Origin: Dryas octopetala | Taxonomy: Eukaryota > Streptophyta > Magnoliopsida > Rosales > Rosaceae | Direction: 5' to 3' | DNA: 64,000 nucleotides | Assembly (NCBI GenBank): GCA_963921425.1 | Contig: OY992832.1 | Location: forward strand, 14,978,835 to 15,042,834 | Shown: positions 44,720 through 58,107 of the stretch, piece by piece | How the letters are laid out: every line of letters starts with the position of its first letter | Numbering within the stretch: the stretch's first letter is position 1 | The notes under the pieces: generated by a model | What the model was told of the DNA's origin: nothing | The model's database searches: none | Seen by the model: only the letters and a program-made list of their open reading frames with translations | Program-made: the position numbers and the translations under genes

Positions 44720-47700
44720 TTATTTATAATAGTTTTTAGTATATTCAACATCTAAGATAGAGAATCCTGAGCTGCATTGCTGAACCAATTTTTGTTAACT
44801 TAGAGTCATTTAAATATATTGTTTGTTTCGGGAAAAAAAAAATTGTTTGTTTAAGTCATGGTCGTTAGTTATTGAATTTTCTACTGCTTAAGGATTCAAT
44901 CAGCTTCATGGGAAGCTCTCTCTCCCTCTTTTTCTTTTCTTTTGTTTTTGGGAAGCATCTTTTATGCTTATAAACTAATAATAGAGTTATTGTCAATGGC
45001 TTTTTTTTTTGGGATCTGAATTGTCAATGGCTTCTAACCTAAAAACCTAACAATATATACTTATAACCTATTAATTTATACATATAACCTAATAATAGAG
45101 TTATTCTGATGTTTTTCTTGGTCAATATATACCCTGATGCATGTTTTGCAAATTGGTCAAATCAAACCTGTGGCCTGTGGGCTTTGGAACCAAGGGCTTC
45201 GTAGTAGGCAAGTGGACAATAAGTTGGGCCTAGGCCTGTTTAACTGAGAGATGAGATGAATAAAGCAAATAGCATAAGCTTGACTGGGCTCCCAAAATCT
45301 AAAGGTCCACTAATTTTTTTTAGGTTCTAGTAATAAAACTCAAAAATATATTATATAACAAATGAATTTTTATCAGACCAAAAAAAAAAAAAACATATGA
45401 ATTTCTAGACTAACTAGCAATTAGTCTAATGATATTTCTCTCTACAATGTTAAAAAGATCCCAAATTCGACTCTCCCCTCCACCCGAATAAAAATAAAAT
45501 AAAAACATATGCATTTTGAGTGAACCACTTTCATTAAAAACCAGAGATACTCAAAAGACAAATAAAATATCTAGATCCATTAATAAATAATATGTTTGAG
45601 TCATTGTCTTAATTATTGGTCATTGAGATGCCATAAAACTGTCTTCACTAATCTAAAAAAAAAAAAAACAATATATTTAGGAGATCAGTGATGATTATTC
45701 CTATTCATTTTGAAGGCTAAAAAAAATATCAAGGGAGTTTTGTAGTGAGCGTCTTCGACTTTATAAGTAAATAATAATTAATATTATATGTAGTGTTCGA
45801 TAATTCTCCACAATTAGATGAAGAATGTAATGGTGTCTTCCACCCTTTGGATATTTACCTGACCAAAGATCTTTCATCAAATAAAAGCTAGGTTAGATTT
45901 TATTTTGCACAACCCTACATCTTTTTTTGTTCGAAGTGTGTAAAATATGTTGGACAAACCACTAAAGCATGGTATTTTATTGGTTCCCAAAAAAATGATT
46001 ATAGATCATGCTTATCTTGGACTATTCCCTATAATTATTGAATTATACTTCATACTATAGGTTTGCCACTTGTAGAACGTTTAAGTATTATATGGTCTTT
46101 CACAAAATAGAAAAAAGAAAAAAGTATTATATGGTCAAATCCAAAACTCAAGATGAGGATTATATGTTAGGTAGCAGGATGATGTCAACTTTGGTAAATT
46201 CAGCAGATCGAACGAGCAAAGAACATTTCATTGTATCCAATCCAAACGTTTTCAAATGCAAATGAATCTTGGTTTTGTCATTATTTTTCGAGTTGAGTGT
46301 GCATTTATACATTTCATTTTCCGTACCTTCCTAGGAAATTTCCAAATACTTGTAAATTGTGCTATTTGAGGTGAATTTACAAAAATAATGTTAAGGTTAT
46401 TAAATTTGTCCACCGTTAAATTATGCAACCATATTTTGCTGATAATTATGCAATAATATATTATTTATTTAAATATAGATTTATTATGAAGTTTATTAAT
46501 TTATGGGTTTCATTACTTATAAGTGTTTAAACGCTTTCAAACATACTAAAAAATGGTAAGGGATTATGAATGCTCATAAATAATTTGGTGCACGTATGTA
46601 CATTGTAGTAACTATATCTGCACAATGCTAAAAATATTTCAAGTTGAAATTTTTTCTCACTCATACAAAAAACAAGTAACATGCACATAGAGGATATAGT
46701 CGGCATCTTCTCCCAGGTGGATTGTTGTGATTCCACCTCATTGTGAAAAAATGCCCTGTTAATGATTAAATCCACATAGAAATGGTGGTTGGCTTGAGGT
46801 CGGTAATGTCAAATGGTCACATACGTGTACGTACGAGAGAGATATTTAGAGCCAGAAAGGGCAATAAAAATTATAAAATACAAAAAGATAAAAATCTTTG
46901 AAAACTTGGACACCAACACCATTCCAAGACCATGCTATTGCTGTTGACACCCCACGCAGCCACGCACACACAACACTCCAAGAGCAGGTAGAGATGACAT
47001 CTTTATTAGTTTGCAAATGTTACTATCAAATATCAATCCTTTTTAGGGACACACAATAATTTTTTTTGTTACTTTTGGCTCATGCTTGATGCTTCTTCCA
47101 AGAAATACGCTCTTTTTATTTTTTAAATAATATTAATTTTACAAAAGAGCTTGGTTAAAAACTTAAAGCATAGACGGGCAACAATTTCACCCCTTTCAAG
47201 ATAGTATTAACTATTAAGTAATTACCTAAAGCCTATCAACAACATCAAATTAACTTGTTTGAGCTTTCGTGTCAATTGCAATTGCAATGCCTCTTTTCTT
47301 GTTTTTTTTTTAAATTTTTTTTTATCACCCTTTGGAGAACTTCATTAACGAGATTAAACATTTCAATCATTCAGAACTCTCATATAACTAGATTAAAATG
47401 TTTAAGCACAAATTATGATAGAAAAATTAACAGACAACCTCACAAATTATATCTTTCATTGGATTCATTAAGCAGAATATTATTTTTTAAGTTGCACGGA
47501 GACTTTTTAAAATAGAATCTCACATCCGTTATATCTCCAAGTGATTAAATTAGGAATATTATTGGTGCAACATAAGGGCAAAACATGTGGGCCCTTAACA
47601 CACCCATCAACCAGAGAGACATGCCATTAGAATGGGTTACAGCAAGGTTACCGAATACATTAATCCTATCTACATGAGGAGTACACAATTAGCACAAGGT

Positions 47701-48459
47701 TAAGACAAATAATTAGCACTATGTAGTACTGCTTTAGCATGGTGGGTAGCTAGCTAGCCTAGCTTTATGTTTAAGCCAAAACTACAGAGACAAAAGCTGA
47801 GCAATTCTAGTATAAGAGGAAAAAATGAGATGAGATTAAAGCCTCTATGAATTCTCATTTGGACAAATTGGACCCTCAAGGAGCCCTCCCAAATCTGTAT
47901 AATGAAAGCCTCTCTTTGTTTGTGAAATGAAGCAAATTATTTTCAATGGTTCTTAATGTTTTTCATCAGCTTATGACTGTGAATATCAGAGTCAGACCAA
48001 GTAGCTCTTCCTTGTCTTGCCGTTGAGACAGCATTGCATGCTCTTTTGCTCTTCATCAATATTACAAGCTATATATTCAACAATGTAGTTGGCTTTAAAA
48101 ATGCTGTATATTCAACAATTTTTGATCATCCTCTAATCTTAAAATTGCATCTAGGCAGCAAAGTGTCTTCTTCATACACTAGGCAGCAAAGTGTCTTCTT
48201 TTTTTTAAACAAAAAGAAAAAAATGCAAATGCAAATGTTGGTAATACATTACATAAGCCCAAATCTTGATCACTGCTATTTATCATATTGTGTCTGTTTG
48301 GCATTCACTTGAACTTGCCTTTGATCTTACATATAAACCAATAATTATTTGTTGTTTCATTTCAGGTTCTGCCGACATTCTTCACCACAAAATATGACTA
48401 ATGTTTTTGTCTAGCTGGTAGCTAAGTATTAAGACCAGTGATGGAACAATTATAAAAAA

Positions 48460-48763
48460 GAGAAAATTACAGAATAATCCATTTATTATTCGCTAAGTCT
48501 CATTTTGGTCTACAAATTTTTTTAAGTTCCATATTAGTCCATAAATTATTTTATGTGTTTCATTTTGGTCTAAAATGGACAATTTTGTCCCTCAAAATTA
48601 ACTTATTGGTACAAGACCGAGGAGCATAATTGTCCGATTTTGTCCGATTTGGATCAAAATGGAACACATCAGACAATTCGTGAACAAATATGGAACTTAA
48701 AACAATTTGTGGATCAAAACGAAACTTAGTAAATAATAAGTAAACCATTTCTATAATTGCCTC
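48460..48763. mobile_element. 304-bp foldback MITE, MULE-like
   Basis: Nearly the whole element is one inverted repeat. The ends are GAGAAAATTA and, reverse-complemented, GAGGCAATTA. Shared inner words include TTATTATT, CTAAGT, TTTTGGTC/TTTTGATC and TTAAGTTCCATAT. The flanking nine bases (TATAAAAAA and CTTAAAAAA) agree at seven positions, a worn TSD at best. The GAG(N)AAATTAC-type end recalls the element at 3690-4592. Confidence 0.75.
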
Positions 48764-49204
48764 CTTAAAAAAACATGCCCCTCAGGCAACACCTGCTGCA
48801 AATTTCTAGCTTGCAGAAAAACTTATCAAGTTATAATATTTTTCAGATTGCATGTAATTTAAGAACAAATAAAAGGTCATCAACCATAAAAATATTTATA
48901 GATTTGCTGTATAACAGCAATTCAGTACAAGAAATTTTATATGTAGCTAGTAATTTTTTTTTTTCTCGACCCCCCTGTGACAAACTTTGTACGAAGTGCC
49001 TGACTAGACTAATCCCCTAATCCCCCACCCTGTTGTAAAAACAGGAACACACTCTGTATGACAATACTTCATTTATGTACAAACCCAATGAAAGGAATTA
49101 TGGTATGGTTCCCCTCTGACCAATCACAATATCCCCAAAACCAATGACCCTAGATATATATGAAAACATTATTTTCACAGTGATTAATATAAAAGTCTTA
49201 ATTA

Positions 49205-49831
49205 TTAGAAGGCTTTTTGATAAAACCCATGAATCTTCTTCCATGACTCTTCCCTCTGCATCTTCAACTGCTTGTAGAAGTTTCCAATAAAGGTCTCAGC
49301 TTTGGCGAACAACTCTTGCCCACTAAGATCTGACACCTCTTCCTCCTCCACATCATTGTAGTTTTCAACCTCATCATCATCATCTCCTTGATCAGCCTCA
49401 TAACTCCCTATGAAGAAAAGGCTTGGCATGGAGGGACACTTTTTCACACTAGAACTGTGGTCCAGTTTCACTAAAGTGCCAGAAATTTTCTCAGACTTGG
49501 AAGTTTCAATTACTCTAGGATTTTTTTCAGGACATTCTGAAGCAACCCTTTGATCTTCATCATTATGGGCAACAACCCTTTTGTCAGAAGAGGCTAATTC
49601 TGAGGCAATCAGAGGTTTTGGGGCAGCAGAAACAGTAGTGTTCCTTTTGTCATCTGAAGGCTTGGAGAAGGCTGAGAGAAGGCCAGCTTGTGCTCCCAAG
49701 GCAATGATGAGGAGGTTAGTGATGATATAGAGATAAGTGGTCCTCAAAGATGAGGATAACAGAGGTGCAATGGTGAGAAGAACAGCAAGGAGAGAAAGCA
49801 TTAGAATCTGAGATTTCTCAAACTTGTTCAT
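49205..49831 (-). CDS. DUF4408/DUF761 family protein (A70-like)
   Basis: Single exon, 208 residues. The N-terminus holds two hydrophobic stretches (about 9-27 and 33-56) in the DUF4408 style. A charged, Ser/Lys-rich low-complexity middle and an acidic patch (QGDDDDEVENYNDVEEEEV) follow. The C-terminal DUF761 box reads ELFAKAETFIGNFYKQLKMQREESW. Some relatives are induced by microbial patterns (protein A70), but the biochemical role is unknown. A TATA box lies about 104 bases upstream of the start codon. Confidence 0.85.
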   Translation of the reverse strand: MNKFEKSQILMLSLLAVLLTIAPLLSSSLRTTYLYIITNLLIIALGAQAGLLSAFSKPSDDKRNTTVSAAPKPLIASELASSDKRVVAHNDEDQRVASECPEKNPRVIETSKSEKISGTLVKLDHSSSVKKCPSMPSLFFIGSYEADQGDDDDEVENYNDVEEEEVSDLSGQELFAKAETFIGNFYKQLKMQREESWKKIHGFYQKAF

Positions 49832-49934
49832 GGCTTCTGTTGATCAGGGACTGAAAAGGTGATGGGGTAGTGAGAAATAAGAGAATGAGAGGAATGGGGT
49901 TTGTAGTAGTAGATACCAAGTAAAGCCTGTGACA

Positions 49935-49938
49935 TATT

Positions 49939-49942
<4 letters not shown>
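49935..49942 (-). promoter_or_regulatory. TATA box of the DUF4408 gene
   Basis: TATAAATA on the minus strand, about 104 bases upstream of the start codon, directly next to the (AG)n tract on its upstream side. The spacing predicts a transcription start near 49905. Confidence 0.6.

Positions 49943-49983
<41 letters not shown>
49942..49983. repeat. (AG)n microsatellite in the DUF4408 promoter
   Basis: About 21 AG units (CT on the gene strand) just upstream of the TATA box. GA/CT runs near plant promoters can bind GAGA-binding (BPC) factors; that role is only a possibility here. Confidence 0.9.
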
Positions 49984-49985
<2 letters not shown>

Positions 49986-52476
49986 GGAACTTGCCTTGCA
50001 TTAACTATTATTCTAATCTATTAAGGATATATGGTGGCTGCAAGATAGTATATTATAGTCAACAGAGAAGTACAAGAGAAATTCATAGGAAACCAGTGCC
50101 TTAATCACAGTACAATTTTATCTCTTCTTGCAGGTCATTTTCATGGTCAATGAATTTAAGTATAGGTCAAGCAAATTGAGGTTATACAGATTCAAGATAT
50201 ATCTAAATTTACTGTGCATTAAATTAACAAGAGTGGCCCTTATTAAGAAACAATGATATATAAATATATTTTCCAGTCACATTTGGTGTTACTTGTTTTT
50301 TAGTTCAAATAATCTACTTATATTTTTTTGGGTTGATATCGTGCTTAAAATATTTTTTTTCAAGTTTTTACAATAGAGAATCCACCAGTTTCAAATCCAA
50401 ACTAAATAATCATAAAAGGGTTTGAGATACTAGAGATCATATATTATTAGGACCTCACATATACAATAACATAGAGTTGATACACTATAAGAAAGATGTA
50501 GCAAAGCAGGGAAAGAAGGCAAGCTAGAGACAGCAACACAACAGAATATGCAGGAGCAAGAGGGAGATAAATTGAATATAATTGGACAATGCTTGATAAG
50601 GTCGGTGAAAGCATATTCTCTAATTTCTTAATCTCTTTTTTTCTTCTTTTTTTTTAGGAGATGGATGGTTGGTTGATTTAGATCTTGCCACAACAAACGT
50701 GCGGTTTCAGGAGCAATTGTGTGGGTCCCACCAGAGAAGCATTCGGCCATTTTGGGGTCTGATTGTAGAATTTGGACCCCTTGAGAATCTTTTCTGTCCC
50801 ACTTGTACTAAGTGCGCCTACAGTGAGTGGTCCCCCCCAATCCCCCTCCACTTTTGGAGGCCCACTTGTCACTGCAGCTTGGGCTTTTAGCCTCTCAGCC
50901 CGTAAATCGCAATAAAACAAAAAGGTCAGCCTAGACTTTTAAGACCCCCATAATCCTAGGCCCTCAAACTTTTTTCTCTTTTTAGTTTCCTATTTTATGT
51001 ATTAGCTAATCACCGATTTTTAAGAATAAAACTATTTATATCATATTTACTCATTACGTTATCAACCATATTTTTACAAGTTTTATCTATATAATAAATG
51101 TAATGAATAAATATAGTACACACTAGACTTAGATAATACTGGAATGACCTTCAAATTTAAACCCATCTTGTTTTTTTTTTTTTTTTTTTTTTTTCGGGTT
51201 CATCTCTTCCTCTCTAATATCCTCAAATTACAAGCGTTCATTACATTCAAAGAGAATTTATAATTTAAAGGCTCCCAAAAAAGTGGATAAAGAAAAGGAT
51301 ACATGCACATGACTTCACTATTGAAGTTTCAAACTTTTCTAGTTGTCACCCTCGTATCACAAAGAACAAGATATAGCAACCCTATTGCCATCTATGGTTA
51401 AGTTATCCACAATTTGTCAAAAGCGGTTAGTCACCTTTCTTTTCTCTTAGCTATAAGAACTATCTGTAATCCTAATGGGATCTCACAATACTTAACCACA
51501 AATGTAGTCAATCACAATGTATAGACAGACAATTATGGGACCCACACCAGATAGCCTCTATAATGGAGACAAACGTTCAATCAAAATAACATAAACAAAA
51601 GGATTGCCATGTTCCTTCTCTGAGTGTATTTCACTTTCTAGGTTATAGGATTCCCTTTTGCTTGGAATAGATGTGAGGCTTGAGGATTTACTTTTTTTCC
51701 TTTGAATAGATATGAGGCTGGAAATAGCAGTCTCAAAAAAGCAAGGCTCAACGTGCATTGCATCACCAAATCCTTGCCAACAAATTTAGATACTCCCTTA
51801 TCCTTTTGATACAACTAAGCTCCAGATTGAGAGTTTCTTTCATGTGTTTTTACCCAAGATTTATGGTAACTTGTACTGGGCGCAAATGGAATTTGAGTAA
51901 AGAATGACAGTAAAAACTAGTTAGAATGCATATAATTGGTTCTAGGGTCACAATAACACGACTCAACACGAACACAAATATGACACAACTTACTAACATG
52001 AATATGACAGATTGCACATAATTGGTCCCATGAGACTAAAATCCCACCTCACCTCAACAAACTTTACCCCATGCATACCTTCTCAAAGTCAATAATTGAC
52101 ACAAAATGGTATGCAGTTCTTGATAAACTATAAGCTCAGTTACAAAAAAGTTGATGGGTTAGAGGCAAAATCAAATAAAAGGTTATCACACAGGATGCAA
52201 ATGTGTACATCAGGCACTGATATTTCATATCATACTTACAAAAGGCACATTGAAGTTGAACAGCATATAGAGAAACTGGATTAGCTTAAGAAATGTTCAG
52301 GGCCATGGTCACAATCAAGACATTACATGCAATAAAAGATGAGAATCATGACAACTAAAATAGACTTACATTTCTCATTTCTTTCACAAATGCTTAATAG
52401 ACCTTGGCAACTTGTATATGGCGACTGAATGCTAAACTTCAAATATTCACATATCAAAATTTACACTACATCTTGG
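49984..52476. other. Intergenic region, no gene
   Basis: Nothing recognisable as a gene. A GC-rich island at about 50690-50890 contrasts with the AT-rich surroundings but has no domain on either strand. T-runs lie near 51171-51194. A stretch near 51950-52010 with repeated ACACGAC/AACACGAAC words looks like repeat debris. The end is the 3' flank of the CAP-H gene. Confidence 0.5.
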
Positions 52477-55400
52477 CTATAATAAAGGCTGGATCACTCG
52501 ATCAGAGTTTAAACGAGAAGGAAGATGGATGCTCAAGTCATCTAAACCGGGGGAATCAATAATGCTTAACCCATGCTCATTAGCCAAATGCAAAAGGCAG
52601 ATGAAACACAAATGGGGCGAGATATCCTCAGGCACTGCAGCTCGGCAGTTGACAGGAAAGGTGGCCAGGATATGCTTGAAGGATATAGGGTCTTTCACTT
52701 CCTTTTGTATGGAAAAAAAAAAATTATTCAGAACACAAGGCAAACTTCCTATGCTACATAAAATTGAAAACATAAGATATGACACATAGAAAGTTTACTG
52801 AGGAGCTTGCAAAGAGATACTAAAGTTATGAGGTTTATCATATTGGTGGAAGAATCAAGCAACCAGCTTCCTATGAAATTTTTGAACATATATCTAAAAA
52901 CTTAACTTCCCTGAATTGCTAAACTAAAAATTGGAACCATTTTTTTCAAAAAAATATTGAAAAAGAAAAAACATGAATTTCGCACAAGTTAAAAGAATAT
53001 GCTCACCATTTGAGGAACTTCGATAGATTCTTGCATATGATCCCAAAGAGTTTCCTTCAATGCATGAACATCAACTCGTTTTGAAGTTCTGTCATATTGA
53101 ACTTCAATCTTGCTTACCTGAAATGTCAATTGTCACAACTCAAGACATGCATGACTACCAGAGTTTCATGACGTAAATTTCCCACGAGTCTTTTAACCAA
53201 CAAATCCTCTTACAAAACCACGAGTCTCAGATTTCTCACATATTGATTTTTTTTTTTAATGCATAATTAATTCACATGGATTATGTCTTTCACGACACTT
53301 CCTAATAAAGAAAGAAACTGCCCTGCTAGAGAATGAGGACACTGTATTTTCAGATAGCATCATTAGCAAATGTAAACCAAGTAAAAGAAAGAAAGAACAA
53401 AATATATCATTCAAGGTTGATATAGCCAAATTTTCCCAACCCAATGTTATGACAATCCTTCAACCCCATAGCTCCATTTAGAGAAAATCCCTTCATTTTG
53501 CTTATTAATAATTGCAGCTTACAGTTTAGCATTGCATCCTAAATTCTACATTACACCCAATCTATTGGAACTCCTACTGACCAAATCCAAAAGGCAACCA
53601 GGATAGATACTTATGTTCATCAAATAAACAAAAAAATTGGATAAAACAAACCTGACGAGGCTGAGAAACAAGTGTATCCAAGTCTTCCACAGTGCTATGA
53701 ACACATTCATAATTATATTGGCCACTAAGCACACTCTCATTGTCCCATGATGGCAATGCTTCATCAAAATCATTACTTTGCTCCCACGAGTTATCATCTG
53801 AACATTAAAAACAAGAGAGTCATCAAAATACTATTAATCTTTTCTTGCCAAATTCTTCCGGGAGGTACTTGCTAAGATATCATAACACAATAGAACAAGA
53901 TTAGCCTTTTCTTTCTGGAAGCAAAACAAGATTAGTATCATAACACAAAAGTATAAAAATATAATTTGTATGAATCTATTTAAGATAGATTGTAACTCAG
54001 TCAGATGTGCTACCTCACATCATCAAACAGATGCTGCAAAATCTAAAAGCAACTATTATACCTTAAGTCAACACAATCATGGAGTGAGCCAATTCTAAAT
54101 TTACGTCTTAAGGAATGCTAGTATACAGACAATTAAATTCTACAAGAAAAATAAATTATAGTTAATCTAAATAAAAATAAGGCAAAAACATATACGTAGG
54201 AAGAAGCTAATACCTGTAAGATTCTTTTGTTTTCTCTTGCCAATGAACTGCAACCACAATTGAAAATTTATCATTAGTCACAACAAACAATATAAGGATT
54301 CACAAATTTCTATAAAATCTGGGCAGGAACATGAGAAAATTGCCCAATGTCAATTAGTCAGCCTGCAACTCAGGCAGACTACCATTTGGCCATTTTTTCA
54401 ACTGGACAAGACCATAGTCTGATTTCAGACCTGATAATAAGTTAAAGATCAGCTTAGGCTAACCTAGGCTCAGCTTAAACATGTACACACTATGGTGCAT
54501 GGCATTGTACAACATAATTTGAGCAGTAGCATGTTAAGGTACATACTATCATTCATATTTATTTCTTTAATTAAGTAACAAACTTTAATTTTGTGGATAC
54601 TTATACTGTGGCCACCACAAACTCAGGCCATTGCGTATCTATTCTGTATGTGTGCTGAACTTAGACCTCAGACTGGGATCCTACACTTGGAGTTAACCAT
54701 GATGCCATCAGAATACCTACTTGGTTTGCATAGTATATCATGGATAAATATATATATATATTTATATCTTTCTGTTATGGGACAAGGATAAATTTATATT
54801 ACCGAAACATTGGGAAGAAAGAACAACTTCACAAGCTCCTCAGGTTGATAATGACAATCTTCTGGAAGTAAGTTACTACGTGGTATTTTATTTGCAGGTA
54901 GCAGTAAAGACTTGAAATTTTTTGGGGGAGAAAAGATATCAGGAAATTCTTTGTTTAAGGATGCTGTGAAATCAAGGTCAACTTCTGTATGGTTTTTCTT
55001 CTTAGTAGTGATTGGCCTGCTTTCAGTAGCAGGAGCATCCTCTGAACCTACAGAATAGACACCGAAGACAGAAAAATCAATGCTTACCCACAACAGAGAA
55101 AACCAATTAGGTCATTTCCTTTGTAATACCAACCCTTAGGCCTCCCATATTTCCAGTGATCAGGACCAGCCCATGCATTTTGTTTTGAAGTGAGACCCAA
55201 CCCTTGTAACAAAAACGTGGAAACTTTCTCAAATCTGTCATCCACATCAGCTCCACATGGTGCATGAGAATTATTATCCTACACAAAATTAGCAAACTTA
55301 TTCCGATATATCTTTTTCTTTCAGCAGAGATCTATAGAGAAAACTAGAGAATTGTTAAAAATACATGTTATATATTAAAAGCAAACAATCAAGGTCTAAA

Positions 55401-57439
55401 CAACTTCAGAATATAGCATATAACAGATACCTCATGATAACTTTCAAATGTAGGATCTCCAAACCTCATGTTCTCATGAGCAACACTTATATCAACATCA
55501 TCATGATCAAAGGTCCATGTGTCATGGTTCCCAAATGAGGTGTCCAACTCAACTTCGTTATCATCAAAGGCTTCCGTTTCGAGATCTGAATTCTGGCATA
55601 TATTAAAAGCTTGTGATGGTTGCTGATTATCTTCTTCAAATTGGTAAAGTATCTCCTTGAGAGTAGGAGAAATTTCATTCTTTGAACGCATGTTCGTCAC
55701 CATCTGCTCCACAGATTCTACCCACACCAAAAAAAAACCAATAAAATTTGTAAAAGATAAGAGAACATGGAAAAAAAAAATAAGGATAAAAAGTGGTATT
55801 TGGGGCAATCAAACAAGAGAGATTCCAATGCCAATATCAGAAATGTCACGCACCTTTGGCAAAAGAGAGATCAATCAAATCCAAGGCATTATTTTGCAAT
55901 GATCTTGATCTGCACTTCCCTGGAACTTCAAAAGAATCAAAAAGCACCTGGCATCCTCCATATACTCCAAGATTATTCAATAGCAGACCCTTGGCTCCAC
56001 CTTCATCAAACTGTGCAGATGTCTGATGATATAGAGGATCCACCGTGAATGCAACTAAAATCCAGGAAATAAAATGAATTAGAAATTTAAAAGGTAGAAG
56101 AAAATAATGAACAGAACGGACAACCTATGTTGTGAAGTTACCATCAAACTTCTTAATGTTAAGAGCTTCAAAGGCGGATTCCAATGTCGACATCGGTGAT
56201 ATCTTCAAAAGTCATATCCATTAGTTTGCACTTGCAGTTGAATTTGCTAATGCAATCTAATAAAAAAACCCATACCTTCCTCTCCGACTCTTTCTTCGAC
56301 TGACGCCTATCCTGCCCAGTGGTGACATTGCCATCCTCCATAGTAGTTTCTGTCACCAAAGCACCACATTAGGGAACTGACCAGACAAAGAACCATTAAA
56401 ACACCAAGCTACGAAATCCCAAAACTGCCTGAAATTAATAAACGGAACCCATGACCCAAAAAAAAATACAGACTTAAACTGATGAGTAAAGTGTACAGGC
56501 ACTAACCTTGTTCATCTTCAAGACCGGCTCGATTGATCCTACTTAAGACTTTATACGCCTCAGCGTGAACTGAATCCACCCTCACAGAGTAAATTTTCAC
56601 CCCCGCTTCCAATGTGCAACTTGCCTGGCCGCTTAAAATTAATCACAATAATATCTCCATGAACACATAAACCCCAATAATATCTCCAAACCAACCCATA
56701 TTCACAAAAAGTGCTCCGAACCTTTTGGAAATTAGTCTCTATGTCATTTTCGGCTTTGACTTTAATTACCTCGCTAAGATGATCTATAAGCTTAAGATCC
56801 CAAGTGTTCTTCTGGTTTATTTTCTAAAATACAGACAGGAAAAAGAAAAGAAATCACAATGTATTCACATAAAAAATAAGTAAATAAGAGGAACTCAGCA
56901 TGAAGTATAAAAATTGTCTGGTTGTTAAGCAAACGTGGGTCAATAAAAGAAAGTATACGAGCCTCGTGTGCTTTGCTGCTTTTGTTTTAGAAAAGGAAAG
57001 ACTGAGAAACAGTAAAGTTTAAGTATATCCTAAAATATGACACTTGAGCAGTGAAAAAACCTCACTTTCATTTATTTTCCTTTCCAGCATTTTCTCAGCA
57101 ACCAAACGAAGCCTTATAAGCTTAATTTGTAAATAACAGCAATAATAAATTGCCAAGTGTACATTATAGAAAGCCCGGTTGAAGAAATTATTAAGGAGAG
57201 AGAGAGCATGTACGGACATTTTCGCTGGCGAGCTTAATGCAGTTTTGGAAGAGGTCGATAATCTGTTCTGTACTGAGGCAAGGGTCGTCCGGCGGAGGAG
57301 GAGGAGCATCTGTAACTATAGCAGCTTTGCGACGGTTGGCAGCGGCGCGTGCGGCGCGTGCCAGGGCGCGTTCGAGTTGGTCATCGTTGGAGCCCAACAC
57401 GAACAACGGACTCGTCGGCGATTGGGGACGGTTGGCCAT
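52477..57439 (-). CDS. Condensin complex subunit 2 (CAP-H, barren kleisin)
   Basis: Thirteen minus-strand exons: 57439-57218, 56823-56722, 56624-56507, 56349-56276, 56202-56142, 56054-55854, 55717-55431, 55278-55134, 55047-54803, 54247-54214, 53797-53652, 53117-53007, 52701-52477; 656 residues, close to family length. Barren-family motifs include IIDLFQNCIKLASEN, KINQKNTWDLKLIDHL, ETNFQKASCTLEAGVKIYSVRVDS, VDPLYHQTSAQFDEGGAKGLLLNNL and KRVDVHALKETLWDHM. CAP-H is the kleisin that joins the SMC2/SMC4 heads and recruits the other condensin I subunits during chromosome condensation. The N-terminus contains an Ala/Arg-rich stretch and a Pro run. It is divergent from the prohibitin gene, about 1.2 kb start to start. 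Confidence 0.95.
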
Positions 57440-57504
57440 CGAAACTCTCGGTGCTGACGAAACGGTTTTGAACTCAATGCCTCACCCACCCACTGAGTAC
57501 TGGC

Positions 57505-57506
<2 letters not shown>

Positions 57507-57546
<40 letters not shown>
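57507..57546. repeat. (GA)n microsatellite upstream of CAP-H
   Basis: About 20 GA units, 68 bases upstream of the CAP-H start codon (CT on that gene's strand). Likely in its 5' UTR. Confidence 0.95.
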
Positions 57547-57552
<6 letters not shown>

Positions 57553-57826
57553 TTCTGAGCGAATCGTCCTTCTGTTTCTGAAGCTCTCTGTGAGAATTTG
57601 AAAACAGAGAAAAGTGGTGGTTACTTTTTTGGGTTTGCATTCTGATGACGACATGTCGTTTTGTATTTTTTATGGTTCCTGCCACCGTGGAAAAGTTGAG
57701 CAAGACTGATACGACACAGAAATCACTAAACGGCTAAACCCCTTTCCCACGCATTCTCTCGCTTTTATTATAGTCATAGATAAACCATTTGTTTTTGTAT
57801 TTCTGTTCTGATATTATAACCAGCAT

Positions 57827-57840
57827 AAACCCTAAACCCT
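57827..57840 (+). promoter_or_regulatory. Telo-box in the prohibitin leader
   Basis: AAACCCTAAACCCT, two telomere-type repeats, about 40-50 bases upstream of the predicted 5' UTR donor. Telo-boxes are common near transcription starts of plant growth-linked genes, including those for ribosomal and mitochondrial proteins. Function is inferred from that general association. Confidence 0.6.
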
Positions 57841-58016
57841 TCTCCGTACATCTCATTTGGTCCATTGACGACTATCAGGTATATTGATCTCTGTGCTTTC
57901 GGGTTTCAATCTCTGTTCATTTTTCATTTGTACATTTCTGTGTTTGGCTGGTAAGGAAGTTAAAGAAATAGAAAGTTTGGTGAAAAGATCAACCTTTTGG
58001 ATCTTAGATTTCAAGG

Positions 58017-58107
58017 GGTTATCGTTTATTCGTTCTCGGTTTACTGGGATTATCGTTTATTCGTTCTCGGTTTACTGGGTTATCGTTTATTCGTTCTGTG
58101 TTTACTG
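58017..58107. repeat. About 31-bp tandem repeat, 3 copies, in the prohibitin 5' intron
   Basis: TTATCGTTTATTCGTTCT starts at 58019, 58050 and 58080. The first two copies are nearly identical and the third has diverged. Periods are 31 and 30 bases. Confidence 0.9.

Larger units (their letters stand above)
44339..49204. other. Gene-poor region, 4.9 kb
   Basis: No gene recognised. It contains the element at 44529-44719, the foldback at 48460-48763 and many poly-A/T tracts. Around 45405-45490 a stretch with CAAATTCGACTCT followed by an A-rich tail recalls a tRNA-derived SINE with a B box, but this is too weak to call. Frames at 46038-46265 and 48034-48312 have no domain and low complexity. Confidence 0.5.

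Noticed and set aside
45405..45490. SINE-like stretch with a B-box-like word and A-rich tail
   Set aside because: No clear A box, no TSD and no second copy in the window; evidence too weak.
46038..46265. Possible retrotransposon polyprotein remnant
   Set aside because: A few residues look suggestive, but there is no continuous similarity to any recognised domain.
57316..57703. Minus-strand frames across the GA microsatellite (Ser/Leu repeats)
   Set aside because: Produced by the CT repeat; the CAP-H start at 57439 is in another frame with clear homology.
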